The notes: generated by a model from the letters alone, not told the origin. Positions 1 to 8,510 are shown, numbered from the stretch's first letter. The stretch is DNA of 21,472 nucleotides from Bacillota bacterium (GCA_023393125.1 JAEWMQ010000061.1:1-21472), one strand, 5' to 3'. Program-made: numbers and translations.

Positions 1-1059
1 AGAAAAGACTGGGTTGAAGCATTATGTATGACACTTCCAACTAACAAACAAGAACTTATAGATATTCTTTATGCCTTTAAAGAAAAAGATCCTGGCAATG
101 TAGGTGCTAATCTTGTTCCTTGGGCTATGGGGGGTAATCAAGATACAGAAAAATATTTCTTAAACTTTGTAGGTTCTTATGTTGATATTAGTAATGAAAA
201 AGACCAATATATATATTCTAATACTTCAAAATCACTTCATTCAGATGCTAAACAAGGTTTTCAAATTATGAACAAACTTTATAATGATGGTATTATAAAA
301 AAAGACTTTGCTGTTGATACAAATGACGATATTTACAAACAAGATATAACTAATGGTTACGTTGGTTTTATATTAGAAGATAATATGAGACCTATTGATC
401 AAGGTTGGATTGAAGCACTTCTTGCAAATGATCCAGATGCTGAATTTGTATCAATTAATATTCTAGAAGATCCAAATGGTAAACTTATTACTCCTGCAGA
501 GCCACTTCATGGTATGTATATTATGGTTCCTAGTGTAAGTGAGAAAAAAGCTGCTGCAGCTGTAAAATACTTAAACTGGTTAGCTAATACTGAAAATGCT
601 ATGAAAGTTAGGTTTACTCCAAATTATACCGCAGATGAAAATGGTGTACCTATTTCTATTGATAAAGCAACACTAGCAGAAGAAGGTTATGCAACAACAC
701 CTAATGACTTTACTACCATTACACAGTACTGGGCATATTGTGGTGATAAAGATGCTGTTGTATCAGAATGGGCATCCAATTATCCATATCTTACTACAGA
801 ATACCTAAGTAACTTCTATGATAGTGCTACAAGTGGCCTCTACAACGAACCTATTACTCAACAAGTTTTAGATGCAGAAACTAAATATCTTTCAAATATT
901 GAAAAACTTACCATTGAACTTGCTTATACATCAATTAGTACAGCTCCTGAGAACTTTGAATCTGTTTATACTTCTCAATACAACAAGCTTAACCAAGCTG
1001 GTTTACAAGAACTTTTTAGTGAAAGAGCTAGTTACTACGATACTAACATAGCAAAATAA
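1..1059 (+). CDS. Extracellular solute-binding protein, LplA-like (5' end outside the window)
   Basis: This is the C-terminal 352 residues of a sugar ABC-transporter binding protein; the reading frame is open from base 1, so the start, signal peptide and lipobox lie outside. The visible N-terminal stretch (RKDWVEAL..., then LPTNKQELIDILYAFKEKDP) is the usual 'first hinge' region of LplA/family-1 binding proteins, and the rest has the typical mix of W/Y-rich ligand-binding segments (for example QGWIEAL and ITQYWAYCG). Such lipoproteins sit on the outer face of the membrane and deliver oligosaccharides to a two-permease ABC transporter. The gene ends at a strong hairpin at 1098-1138. The YesN-like AraC regulator at 3661-6003 is of the type often paired with these transporters. 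The substrate cannot be deduced. An ATG at 28 is internal and not the true start. Confidence 0.88.
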   Translation, partial: RKDWVEALCMTLPTNKQELIDILYAFKEKDPGNVGANLVPWAMGGNQDTEKYFLNFVGSYVDISNEKDQYIYSNTSKSLHSDAKQGFQIMNKLYNDGIIKKDFAVDTNDDIYKQDITNGYVGFILEDNMRPIDQGWIEALLANDPDAEFVSINILEDPNGKLITPAEPLHGMYIMVPSVSEKKAAAAVKYLNWLANTENAMKVRFTPNYTADENGVPISIDKATLAEEGYATTPNDFTTITQYWAYCGDKDAVVSEWASNYPYLTTEYLSNFYDSATSGLYNEPITQQVLDAETKYLSNIEKLTIELAYTSISTAPENFESVYTSQYNKLNQAGLQELFSERASYYDTNIAK

Positions 1060-1097
1060 TAAATTTTAATTAGCATATTATAAATTTATTGTTTTGT

Positions 1098-1148
1098 ATG
1101 GGCTATGGCATTGAGTTTGCATCAATGCCATAGCCCATTGTTATATTC
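1098..1148 (+). terminator. Intrinsic terminator after the solute-binding protein gene
   Basis: A perfect 17-bp stem (1098-1114 with 1122-1138, arms built on TGGGCTATGGCATTGA) closes a 7-nt loop and is followed by TTGTTATATT. It lies 39 bases after the stop codon and separates the binding-protein gene from the next gene. Confidence 0.85.
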
Positions 1149-1208
1149 GTTTGAACTTAATAAGAAATTATATGCAAATCAAATTATCTACAAAAAGGAG
1201 TTTATATT

Positions 1209-2876
1209 ATGAAGATAAAAAAATATTTATCTATAGCTATTGGTCTTTTAGAAGCTCTAGAAAACAAAAAACATTATCATACTGCTAATTCTGTTTATGA
1301 TACTATTATAGCTCTAGAAGAAACTCTCAAAACAAGAGGTCTGACTTACATAGAAGATAACTCCAATGAATCACCTAAAGGAACTTTGAACCTTACAATT
1401 ATAAATGAAAAGGCTGAAGGTATTATTTCACAAGTTAAATTCTTCCCTATGAAAGATACTGATACCTTGCAAAACTTTACTAAAACAGATGGTAAAATTA
1501 ACTTTATACGTGCTTATACAAACCCATCAGGAAACCTATCTATCACTCTTCCTGTTATAGATGGCGTTTCTAGTAAATACTTTGTAGAAATCTCAAAAGG
1601 CTCTGAATATGAAATCTTAAGTATTGAGGTGGTTATTGAAGCTTATACAGAAATTTCTATAACTCAAACACTTTCACGTATTATTAATCTACAAACATTA
1701 GGTTGGTATGCTGGAGACTTACATCATCATAGCATCTATAGTAGCCCTGTTCATGGCGGGACAGATGATGTAATAGAAACTCCTCAAGAGGTAGCCCATT
1801 CTATGCAAGCTGCTGGCCTTACCTACGGTGCTTTGAGTGACCATCATAATATTTTAAATCATAATGAATGGCAAAAAACCTTATCTAAAGACTTTACCCC
1901 TATTATTTCAAAAGAAATCTCTACATCTAATGGTCATGTTATGGCTCTAAATGTACCAATAGATATTATTTATGATATTCCTCATGAGGAATATAGAACA
2001 GAAGACTTTTTAAGAAACGAATTTATTAGAATAACAAAGCAAATCAAAGCCTCTAATGGACTTGCCCAAATTAATCATCCAAGAGATCTTAGTTCTGCTA
2101 TTTCTTTTCCCACAGAATTTATAGATATAATACAAATTTTTGATACGATGGAAATTTGGAATGGTTCTAATCCATTTTTTAATGGTACAACAAATCACAA
2201 AGCGTACTTACTATGGCTTGAACTCCTTGAAGAAGGTAGATATATTCCAGCCACCTCAGGCAGTGACACACATAATACCTTTGCTAATGACTATAATAAA
2301 ATTCTAGATAAAATTACTTGGCTTATACAGACAGCTAAACCTTTTCTTTCTATTCTCCCCTCTGAACTTCAAAGCGAAGTCATTTATCTTATGTGTTTAT
2401 ACGATAAAACTTTTCCATTACTAGAAAAATGGGCAGAAGATACTTTAGGTAGTGGTTGTGTAAAAACTTATATTCATTTAAAAGATGAGCTTAGCCCTAC
2501 TCATATCTTACAAAGCTTAAGTAGCGGTAATAGTTTCTTAACCAATGGGCCTATCTTAATTCCTACTATTGGCGATAAAATACCTGGTGAAACTTTTTAC
2601 GCTTCTACTAATAAGGTAGATATAGATCTTATACTTATTTCTAATAAGCCATTAAATACACTTTATATTTATGGAAATGGTAACAAATGTACTACTATCT
2701 CTTTAGAAAATACTCACCTAAAAGATGGTAACTCCTTTAACTATAGCAAAAAAATCAAGAACTTTGATGTAGAAAATATGCAATGGCTATTTTTTGTAGC
2801 AGCAAGTGATTTTACTAACTTAGCCATTAGTAACCCAATTTTCATAACCAAAGAAGTTTCTAATAGTAAATGTTAA
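1209..2876 (+). CDS. CehA/McbA-like PHP-fold metallohydrolase
   Basis: A 555-residue protein, probably cytoplasmic, since no signal peptide or membrane segment is seen. Residues about 55-160 look like a beta-rich accessory domain. The PHP metal-binding core follows: GDLHHHS at 169-175, SDHHN at 210-214, INHPR near 289 and GSDTHN near 352. These His/Asp clusters are the usual ligands for two or three metal ions in the PHP superfamily. The C-terminal part contains LSSGNSFLTNGP, the typical end motif of CehA/McbA-type hydrolases. Known relatives cleave carbamate or phosphoester bonds, but most are uncharacterised and the substrate here is unknown. Start chosen at the ATG 8 nt after AAGGAG (1195-1200). 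Its place next to a sugar-binding protein suggests a role with the imported compound, but this is inference. Confidence 0.85.
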   Translation: MKIKKYLSIAIGLLEALENKKHYHTANSVYDTIIALEETLKTRGLTYIEDNSNESPKGTLNLTIINEKAEGIISQVKFFPMKDTDTLQNFTKTDGKINFIRAYTNPSGNLSITLPVIDGVSSKYFVEISKGSEYEILSIEVVIEAYTEISITQTLSRIINLQTLGWYAGDLHHHSIYSSPVHGGTDDVIETPQEVAHSMQAAGLTYGALSDHHNILNHNEWQKTLSKDFTPIISKEISTSNGHVMALNVPIDIIYDIPHEEYRTEDFLRNEFIRITKQIKASNGLAQINHPRDLSSAISFPTEFIDIIQIFDTMEIWNGSNPFFNGTTNHKAYLLWLELLEEGRYIPATSGSDTHNTFANDYNKILDKITWLIQTAKPFLSILPSELQSEVIYLMCLYDKTFPLLEKWAEDTLGSGCVKTYIHLKDELSPTHILQSLSSGNSFLTNGPILIPTIGDKIPGETFYASTNKVDIDLILISNKPLNTLYIYGNGNKCTTISLENTHLKDGNSFNYSKKIKNFDVENMQWLFFVAASDFTNLAISNPIFITKEVSNSKC

Positions 2877-2905
2877 ATAAAAAGTAAGCCTCAAATAATA
2901 TCAAG

Positions 2906-3400
2906 TATTGAAAAATGGCCACCAAATCCATTTGGACATTGCTGCACGACTTAACTTTACACCAAGAGTGGTCCATTCTTTTTCTTGGCGATAAAAAGCA
3001 ATGTCCATTTCATACTTTTGATGAATAACCTGAGCCACCGTAGAAGATGATACATAGGAGTGTTAAATAACTGGATACGGCATTGGTGCTTTTTCCATGT
3101 ATGTTCACCTTGCTTGCGGCAACTACGACATTCAAAGGTCTCACGATAATAATCAATAACACGTACCTTTATAGGAATAAATTCTATTTCTGTACGAACA
3201 AACTCCTCACCAATAGAGTGAAACTCACTGTCACAACGTTTACCACAGAATAAAAATAAACTTTATAAAAATGGATTGAGTTGAAAATTTTGCTGTACTA
3301 TAGCTATTAATCCATCAATCGACTTATGCATGTCTGTATAACCACAGGCTATTTGAATAATCTGATACAGATGTAGAAAATCCTGGTTTAGCAGTTTGAA
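2906..3400 (-). pseudogene. IS66-family remnant: TnpB start fused to TnpC zinc-binding region, with stops and a frameshift
   Basis: Translating the minus strand gives a TnpB-like N-terminal part (IACGYTDMHKSIDGL, then AIVQQNFQLNPF), a stop at a position usually occupied by an ordinary residue, and then LFLFCGKRCD. The frame continues directly into the TnpC zinc-finger region (FHSIGEEFVRTEIEFIP, then YRETFECRSCRKQG). After a frameshift it resumes as EKAPMPYPVI-stop-HSYVSSSTVAQ and ends with YRQEKEWTTLGVKLSRAAMS. TnpB and TnpC are normally separate proteins, so an internal deletion has joined them. The DDE catalytic domain is missing entirely. The element cannot move. It is reported as a fossil, not as a gene product. 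The family assignment rests on recognition of these motifs. Confidence 0.8.
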
Positions 3401-3505
3401 CTGGGACAATAGTTAAATCTAATATTATATTTTAGAGTAATTATCCTATAAATTAGAGAGAATTCCTATTCACCTTCTTAATTGGCGCTTACTTTCAAAC
3501 AATAA

Positions 3506-3552
3506 AAAAACTGTTAAAGTTAGATAATTTTACTCTAATTTTAACAGTTTTT
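3506..3552. terminator. Hairpin with A/T flanks, downstream of the AraC-type regulator gene
   Basis: An 18-bp stem (3506-3523 with 3535-3552) with one G-T pair and an 11-nt loop. The arm starts with AAAAACTGTTAAA and the mate ends in TTTT, so it could work in both directions. It lies about 108 bases after the stop of the minus-strand regulator gene and is the most likely end of that transcript. Confidence 0.7.
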
Positions 3553-3660
3553 ATCTTTAAGTTTTTGAAATTCTTTTGCTCGAGGTATAACATCTTTTAA
3601 AATTGCACTTGAATGGGCTTAAATTAGTAATCTCTTCTTATACGATTTCAATAGGCTAAA

Positions 3661-6003
3661 CTATTTATGTATTCTTCTATATTGAGTAGGTGTCATACCA
3701 TACTTTTCTTTAAATAATTTAGTAAAATATGTAGGATTTGAATATCCTAGTATATCAGCAATATCTGAAACTTTAGCTTTACCATCCGTTAATAGTATTT
3801 GAATAGCTTTTTCAAATTTTACTTCACTTACAAAGTCAGAAAAATTACTACCTGTTTTTTCTTTAAATAACCTGCTCAAATGACCTGTACTTAAATTAAA
3901 ATAATCTGCAACCGAGTTAAGAGATAGCTGATGATTTATATTGTTTCTAATATAATCTATTATCTCTTGTATAATCGTGTTATCCATATTAATATTTCTT
4001 AAATTAATATTTTCTTCAAATCTATCAATAACCTTAAAAAACCAACCTAGGCATTCTTCTAAGTTATTAATTTGAGAATAGCTTTCCAATAGCTTCTGCT
4101 GACTTAACTCTATATCAGATACATTCTGAGCCATACATTCATTAGAAATAATAGTTATAATTTGTATTGAAAGATTATACATATATAAATAGGAATATCC
4201 ATGTAGTTTAATCTGTTCAAATAAAAAAATTAGATTTTCTTTTAGTAACTCTAATTTTTGGGTTTTCAAGAGTATCTCAATGTTATGAATAGCTTTCCCA
4301 TTAAGTTCTATTGAGTTTTTCTCATATTTCATAATAGAATCTTCTGTAAAAATATTGTTATTTCCATATATAAAACCATATTTAAAATAACCTAAAGCAT
4401 CCTGACTATGTTTATAAAAATGGGATAACTCTTTAAAAGGCTTAGTAAGTGCTAAATTAAAAATAGACGTAAATTGATTATTAATCATCTTTAAAATCTT
4501 CTTAGCATCATTAATTTCTTCTTCATAATCCTGCTCATTTAAATTAATAATACATGTAAAATATCCCTCATAATCAAATAAAATTGCTATCTTAAAACTC
4601 TCTTTATAGTGCTCTATATAATAATTATTTATCATTTCATCTATAGTACTCCGTAATATTTCTTTTTCCTTATGAGTAAAATCTATATAATTTTTAGCAT
4701 CTATCTTTATTAATAAAATATAGAAACTATTATTCACACATTCTTTATTTAATAAGCTTAATCTATCGTTAAGTTCTTTTATATCATAGATTTTACTATT
4801 TACTAAGTCATGAATAATATTATTAAATATGAGAACATCATTTTTCTTCACAATACCTTCTAATTTTTCAAGCTTATCATTAACACTTAAAAATGCCTTA
4901 TCAATAGTTGTAATATCTCCTTCAGATACTATACCTGATAATCTTTTACTAGAGGCATTTACAATGTTATTTAACGGTTTATAAAGCCATTTCCCAATAA
5001 GTAAAGCAATGAATACAACAGTAATAGTTATAATAAGATACCAAATTAAAATATATCCCATAGAAGTAAAAATACTACCTAATAAATTAGTCTCTTTTGA
5101 AGTATAAATATATTTCCACTCATTTAAACTAGAAGAGCGCCATATAGTATACACTCTTCCCTTCTCTTCTTTTGATATCTTGTAGCCTGAGTCTGAGTTA
5201 GTAATTTCTTCTGTTACCTGAGCCGTGTTATTATTTTGTAATAAGTTATTTGTATCTGTATCAAAAATAAGGTTATTTTTACCATCTATAATTTTAAAAT
5301 TATCCTTCTCTGTATTTATCTCAGAAAAAAAGCCCGAAAATACTTTATTTAAATCTATATTGATATTAAAAGCAATATTGTACTGATCTGTTGGTAAAAA
5401 CATAGGCATAAGCTGAACAAAGGAAACAATATGCTTTTCTTTATAAAAATCATTATTCTGAATAACTGGAATCCAAAATTGATTTAACTTCTGTTTCTCG
5501 ATACCTGTTAATAATCCATAGTTCACAATATTAGCATACTTCTCCTTATTGGTGCTAATATTATATAAAACTCCTGATTTAGAAGATACATAAGTATCAT
5601 ACTCCCGATTATAAATAGTAATAGATTCAATAAATTCCCTACGCTCTTGCAAAGAGGTAGCAAATTTTTTTATATTTAAAGCATAAGAATATTCATTAGA
5701 GTTATATTTATAGGCTAAGGGCTCGTTAAGGATGCCTGAGCTATAACTATTTTCTTGAAAAATCTCCTTTACTACAATAGAATATATGTCTTCTAGAAAG
5801 TACTGATCTGAAAAAATCTGAAACTGTGTCACAGTATTTGTCAAATCCTTTATTTGTTGCTTTTGTAAATCTTTATTTTGGAAACCTACAAAAAGTAAAA
5901 GTAATAGAAACAGCGAAATAATAATTATAGTAGAATATATTATAACCATACGCAAATAAAAATTTCTCTTAAACTTATTAATAGCTAATTGAAATATCTT
6001 CAC
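3661..6003 (-). CDS. Membrane-anchored AraC-family transcriptional regulator (YesN-like, with extracellular sensor region)
   Basis: A 780-residue protein. A hydrophobic segment at about 18-40 and another at about 310-335 enclose an extracytoplasmic sensor region (about 42-305) of the type seen in Cache-domain sensors. Next comes a HAMP-like linker, a weakly conserved middle region (about 370-660), and a C-terminal AraC/XylS double helix-turn-helix from about 680 to the end: LSLNSVADYFNLSTGHLSRLF for the first helix pair and KVSDIADILGYSNPTYFTKLF for the second. Such regulators sense sugars outside the cell and control nearby transport genes; the solute-binding protein gene at the left edge is the obvious candidate target. 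The start codon is GTG (6003-6001), 10 nt after AAGGGGA at 6014-6020. No ATG nearby fits better. Confidence 0.9.
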   Translation of the reverse strand: MKIFQLAINKFKRNFYLRMVIIYSTIIIISLFLLLLLFVGFQNKDLQKQQIKDLTNTVTQFQIFSDQYFLEDIYSIVVKEIFQENSYSSGILNEPLAYKYNSNEYSYALNIKKFATSLQERREFIESITIYNREYDTYVSSKSGVLYNISTNKEKYANIVNYGLLTGIEKQKLNQFWIPVIQNNDFYKEKHIVSFVQLMPMFLPTDQYNIAFNINIDLNKVFSGFFSEINTEKDNFKIIDGKNNLIFDTDTNNLLQNNNTAQVTEEITNSDSGYKISKEEKGRVYTIWRSSSLNEWKYIYTSKETNLLGSIFTSMGYILIWYLIITITVVFIALLIGKWLYKPLNNIVNASSKRLSGIVSEGDITTIDKAFLSVNDKLEKLEGIVKKNDVLIFNNIIHDLVNSKIYDIKELNDRLSLLNKECVNNSFYILLIKIDAKNYIDFTHKEKEILRSTIDEMINNYYIEHYKESFKIAILFDYEGYFTCIINLNEQDYEEEINDAKKILKMINNQFTSIFNLALTKPFKELSHFYKHSQDALGYFKYGFIYGNNNIFTEDSIMKYEKNSIELNGKAIHNIEILLKTQKLELLKENLIFLFEQIKLHGYSYLYMYNLSIQIITIISNECMAQNVSDIELSQQKLLESYSQINNLEECLGWFFKVIDRFEENINLRNINMDNTIIQEIIDYIRNNINHQLSLNSVADYFNLSTGHLSRLFKEKTGSNFSDFVSEVKFEKAIQILLTDGKAKVSDIADILGYSNPTYFTKLFKEKYGMTPTQYRRIHK

Positions 6004-6070
6004 TATTATTTTTTCCCCTTTTAATATATAAATTATTTTTTATGTTTTTAATACCTATCTCTAATTTTTT

Positions 6071-6099
6071 ATCCTAAATCATAATAAGAAACTTTACAA
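6071..6099 (-). promoter_or_regulatory. Candidate promoter for the AraC-type regulator gene
   Basis: On the minus strand TTGTAA (6094-6099) is followed after 17 nt by TAGGAT (6071-6076), about 65 bases before the GTG start. Box match is moderate and no experimental support is available. Confidence 0.4.
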
Positions 6100-6243
6100 A
6101 ATTTAATAGTTATTCTGTTAATATTGAAAACACTTATTAAAAAGATAATTCCGAGACATTTTATTGCAATAATTAGCACCAATATAAAGATATAATACAA
6201 TCAACTTTATATAATCCATTAGTATTATTAATAAATATATTAT

Positions 6244-6270
6244 AGGCATTAATTTAATGCCTAATTTTTT
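6244..6270. terminator. Short hairpin with T run at the end of the IS4 remnant
   Basis: An 8-bp stem (AGGCATTA 6244-6251 with TAATGCCT 6255-6262) and a 3-nt loop, followed on the plus strand by AATTTTTT. It sits just beyond the last recognisable codon of the minus-strand transposase remnant and may be its old terminator or a terminal structure of the element. Confidence 0.4.
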
Positions 6271-6675
6271 ACAGATTGAATGACTTCTTCTAAGTAACTC
6301 TTAATTCTAAAATAGGTAAATTGTCTTATACGCTTCTCGTGTAACAAAATCAGTTTCCTATTCTTAGGAACATATCTTCAAACTAACTATAACTCTGTAA
6401 TGTTACCTTCTTTATGGCATAATACTGATATAAATCAACATTAAACAAAGTATAAAATCTTTGAATACTAGCACCTCTCCCCTTGCTTGACAGTAAGAAT
6501 TAGTGCATACCGTTATAATGTGGCATTATAAGTAGTACTCCAATCAAACGACTCTAAAGAATAACTTCAACATATTTAGTTTTAACTACATGTATTTTGT
6601 CTATGGAAAAGGCGCTTTTAAGAATTTTTAAAAGTACTTCTATTTACCATCTCAAACCATAAAGTTCAGTAATAA
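6265..6675 (-). pseudogene. IS4-family transposase, C-terminal remnant
   Basis: The minus strand reads TELYGLRW-stop-IEVLLKILKS and then FSIDKIHVVKTKYVEVIL. The spacing Y-2-R-3-E-6-K is the YREK signature of IS4-family DDE transposases, containing the catalytic Glu. The in-frame TAA stands where a Gln codon CAA is usual, a single C-to-T change. Further stops and frame changes follow, and the final stretch ends at a TAG near 6265 after FRIKSYLEEVIQSVKN. The N-terminal two thirds, with both catalytic Asp residues, is absent. The copy is inactive. Confidence 0.7.
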
Positions 6676-7007
6676 TTATTATCAATAATTATTATTATTA
6701 ATCTATTATATAATTTTAAATTGATGTTTTATAATTAACCATAGACTAAACTTGAATTAGCGGAAAGCCTAATAGAGAAAATTGTTCCCGAGTAAATTTA
6801 CTTGTAAAATGGGGACTCTCCCTTAATTAATTAATTAATTAATTACGTTTAACTTTATTATAACAAAAAATCCTTATAATTTGAAATATTATTTTATGAT
6901 GCAGTATTTTATATTTTAATTTAAATAATATAATTCTTAATTTATAGCTCCTATCTATGTTTAAACTCAAATACATTTAAAATCTTTTATATCTTACTAG
7001 TAAGGTT
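6676..7007. other. AT-rich gene-free stretch with simple repeats
   Basis: No reading frame worth calling was found on either strand. It holds ATTATT-type runs near 6675-6700, a 12-bp perfect palindrome AGTAAATTTACT at 6791-6802, and five to six tandem copies of TTAA at 6823-6845. Part of it may be former insertion-sequence DNA, since it adjoins the IS4 remnant, but no clear terminal inverted repeat could be paired. Confidence 0.5.
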
Positions 7008-7056
7008 ACTGTATCTATAACGTACAAAAAATGTACGTTTGTAGATACAGTTTTTA
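7008..7056. terminator. Long hairpin directly after pdxT
   Basis: ACTGTATCTA...AACGTACA (7008-7026) pairs with TGTACGTT...TAGATACAGT (7032-7051) with one bulge, giving an 18-bp stem. The T run (TTTTTATTTAA) follows on the plus strand, whereas the pyridoxal genes are read on the minus strand, where no T run follows the stem. It may end the pdxST message as a plain hairpin or be left from a plus-strand gene now lost. Confidence 0.5.
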
Positions 7057-7057
7057 T

Positions 7058-7360
7058 TTAATATAAATTTCTTACAAAATAATGGTGAAAACTTGTATCA
7101 GTCGTTAAATCTGAGTGAAAGGAAGTGCCCCATACTGGTAATCCCTCTTCAATTTTTTGTTTAAAAGGCTCTAGCATATTAAAAGCTCTAAGAAGCCTAC
7201 CTAGCACTATGCTTTCTTCCCCTGGATCAATTACGCCTTCTAGTTCTTTTAATTGACTGACATATTTAACATCAACACTTTTTACTTCTGGTAACTGAGC
7301 TAAAAGATGATGGTGTTCTTCTATGCCACCTTGTAGGCCTAATACACCAATATGTTTCAT
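7058..7360 (-). pseudogene. pdxT: PdxT glutaminase subunit of PLP synthase with an internal deletion (catalytic Cys lost)
   Basis: PdxT releases ammonia from glutamine and passes it to PdxS for pyridoxal 5'-phosphate synthesis. The 100-residue frame starts as a normal PdxT (KHIGVLGLQGGIEEHHHLL) and continues to GLPVWGT, where intact members read on into CAGM, the nucleophile Cys. Here the frame jumps directly to SFHSDLT, the C-terminal motif that holds the catalytic His in intact proteins (usually SFHPEL). About 80-90 residues of the usual 190 or so are missing, including the nucleophile. The oxyanion loop PGGES is also changed, to PGEES. The frame remains open, so a small protein could be made, but it should lack glutaminase activity. 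The ATG at 7360 is one base after the pdxS stop, with GGGGATGG as ribosome site, so the genes were translationally coupled. Confidence 0.85.
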
Positions 7361-7361
7361 C

Positions 7362-8240
7362 CTACCATCCCCTTGAAGCATAAAGTTGTTTTTCATCTAA
7401 TTGCCTTATATCTAATGAATCCATAGCCTCACCTAATTCTTCTGATACCTCAGCTAATACTTTGGGGTCATTGTAATAGGTTGTTGCTTTAACAATGGCT
7501 TCTGCTCTTTTTTGTGGGTTCTCAGATTTAAAAATACCAGACCCTACGAATACACCATCTGCACCTAACTGCATCATAAGTGCTGCATCTGCTGGTGTAG
7601 CTATCCCCCCTGCTGCAAAGTTAACTACTGGCAGTTTACTAGTTTCTTTAACAGTTAAAATAAGTTCATAAGGTGCCCCTAATTCTTTGGCAATGGTCAT
7701 AAGCTCTTCCTTAGTTGCTCCTACAATCCTTGCGATATCTCTATTCATAGTACGCATATGTCTAACAGCTTCTACAACATTTCCTGTACCAGCTTCTCCT
7801 TTTGTACGAATCATAGAAGCGCCTTCTCCAATACGACGAAGTGCTTCTCCTAAGTTACGTGCACCACATACAAAGGGTACTTTAAAATCATACTTGTTAA
7901 TGTGATAATCTTCATCTGCAGGTGTTAGTACTTCACTCTCATCAATATAATCAATTTCTAAAGACTCTAAAATTTGGGCTTCTACAAAATGTCCAATACG
8001 TACTTTTGCCATAACAGGAATACTAACAGCAGCCTGAATCTCCCTAATCATCTTGGGATCAGACATTCTAGCCACACCACCATGTTTACGAATATCAGAA
8101 GGAACCCTTTCTAAAGCCATAACTGCTACAGCGCCAGCTTTCTCTGCAATAATAGCTTCTTTTGCATTAACAACATCCATAATAACGCCGCCCTTTAACA
8201 TTTGGGCTAAATTCTTATTAAGCTCTAATCTCTCACTCAT
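7362..8240 (-). CDS. pdxS: Pyridoxal 5'-phosphate synthase subunit PdxS
   Basis: PdxS makes pyridoxal 5'-phosphate from ribose 5-phosphate, glyceraldehyde 3-phosphate and ammonia in a 12-subunit TIM-barrel complex with PdxT. The 292-residue protein is full length and highly conserved: Asp22 in IMDVVNA, the first Schiff-base Lys in VMAKVRIGH, the second in RTKGEAGTG, and the phosphate-binding AAGGIATPADA and GADGVFVGSGIF near the end. The start follows GAGGAG at 8248-8253 with 7 nt spacing. The partner pdxT directly downstream is broken, so this subunit would have to work with free ammonia, which PdxS can use in vitro, or with another glutaminase. A divergent pdxR gene, common next to pdxST, is not present. 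Confidence 0.96.
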   Translation of the reverse strand: MSERLELNKNLAQMLKGGVIMDVVNAKEAIIAEKAGAVAVMALERVPSDIRKHGGVARMSDPKMIREIQAAVSIPVMAKVRIGHFVEAQILESLEIDYIDESEVLTPADEDYHINKYDFKVPFVCGARNLGEALRRIGEGASMIRTKGEAGTGNVVEAVRHMRTMNRDIARIVGATKEELMTIAKELGAPYELILTVKETSKLPVVNFAAGGIATPADAALMMQLGADGVFVGSGIFKSENPQKRAEAIVKATTYYNDPKVLAEVSEELGEAMDSLDIRQLDEKQLYASRGW

Positions 8241-8263
8241 ATCTATTCTCCTCGCTACATTTT

Positions 8264-8277
8264 TTGTACCGATACAA
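8264..8277. promoter_or_regulatory. TTGTA-N4-TACAA dyad, proximal copy, in the pdxS leader
   Basis: TTGTACCGATACAA is an inverted repeat with five-base perfect arms. It lies 24 bases upstream of the pdxS start and matches the distal dyad at 8370-8383 in ten of fourteen positions plus spacing. A repressor or activator binding both sites is likely. The regulator is not identified. Confidence 0.5.
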
Positions 8278-8354
8278 TTATTTTATTTCTTCCGGAAATT
8301 AAAGGTATGTTAGCATAAGAGCTAGAATAAGAAAACATTTATTTTAACTATTCA

Positions 8355-8383
8355 ATATTATCTTTTATTTTGTATGCATACAA
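8355..8383 (-). promoter_or_regulatory. pdxS promoter with overlapping perfect operator-like palindrome
   Basis: On the minus strand TTGTAT (8378-8383) is followed after exactly 17 nt by TAATAT (8355-8360). The -35 box is part of the perfect 14-bp palindrome TTGTATGCATACAA (8370-8383). The predicted transcript would have a leader of about 105 nt that contains the second dyad at 8264-8277. The overlap suggests direct regulation of pyridoxal synthesis at this site. Confidence 0.65.
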
Positions 8384-8418
8384 TTTCAGAATATAATAAA
8401 TAGAAATTTGAATCATAT

Positions 8419-8510
8419 TGTATAAAGTTAAATTGCCGCTATGTAGTCCGACTAGTCTCCCTACATAGCTACTGCTTTACAAGAATAAACTACAAAGAAG
8501 CTTTATACAT
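8419..8510. ncRNA. Nested hairpins upstream of the large structured element
   Basis: GTATAAAG (8420-8427) pairs with CTTTATAC (8501-8508), enclosing a 9-bp perfect hairpin, GCTATGTAG (8438-8446) with CTACATAGC (8461-8469). Beyond it, AGCTTTATACATTATT (from 8499) recurs imperfectly as AGCTCTATACGTTATT (from 8559). It could be the 5' domain of the same RNA as the core at 8657-8904 or an independent element. Confidence 0.4.

Noticed and set aside
6823..6845. TTAA tandem repeat as a phase-variation tract
   Set aside because: It lies in no gene and not within an evident promoter, so length changes would have no obvious effect.
7687..8313. Plus-strand frames opposite pdxS
   Set aside because: They are antisense shadows of the highly conserved pdxS gene.
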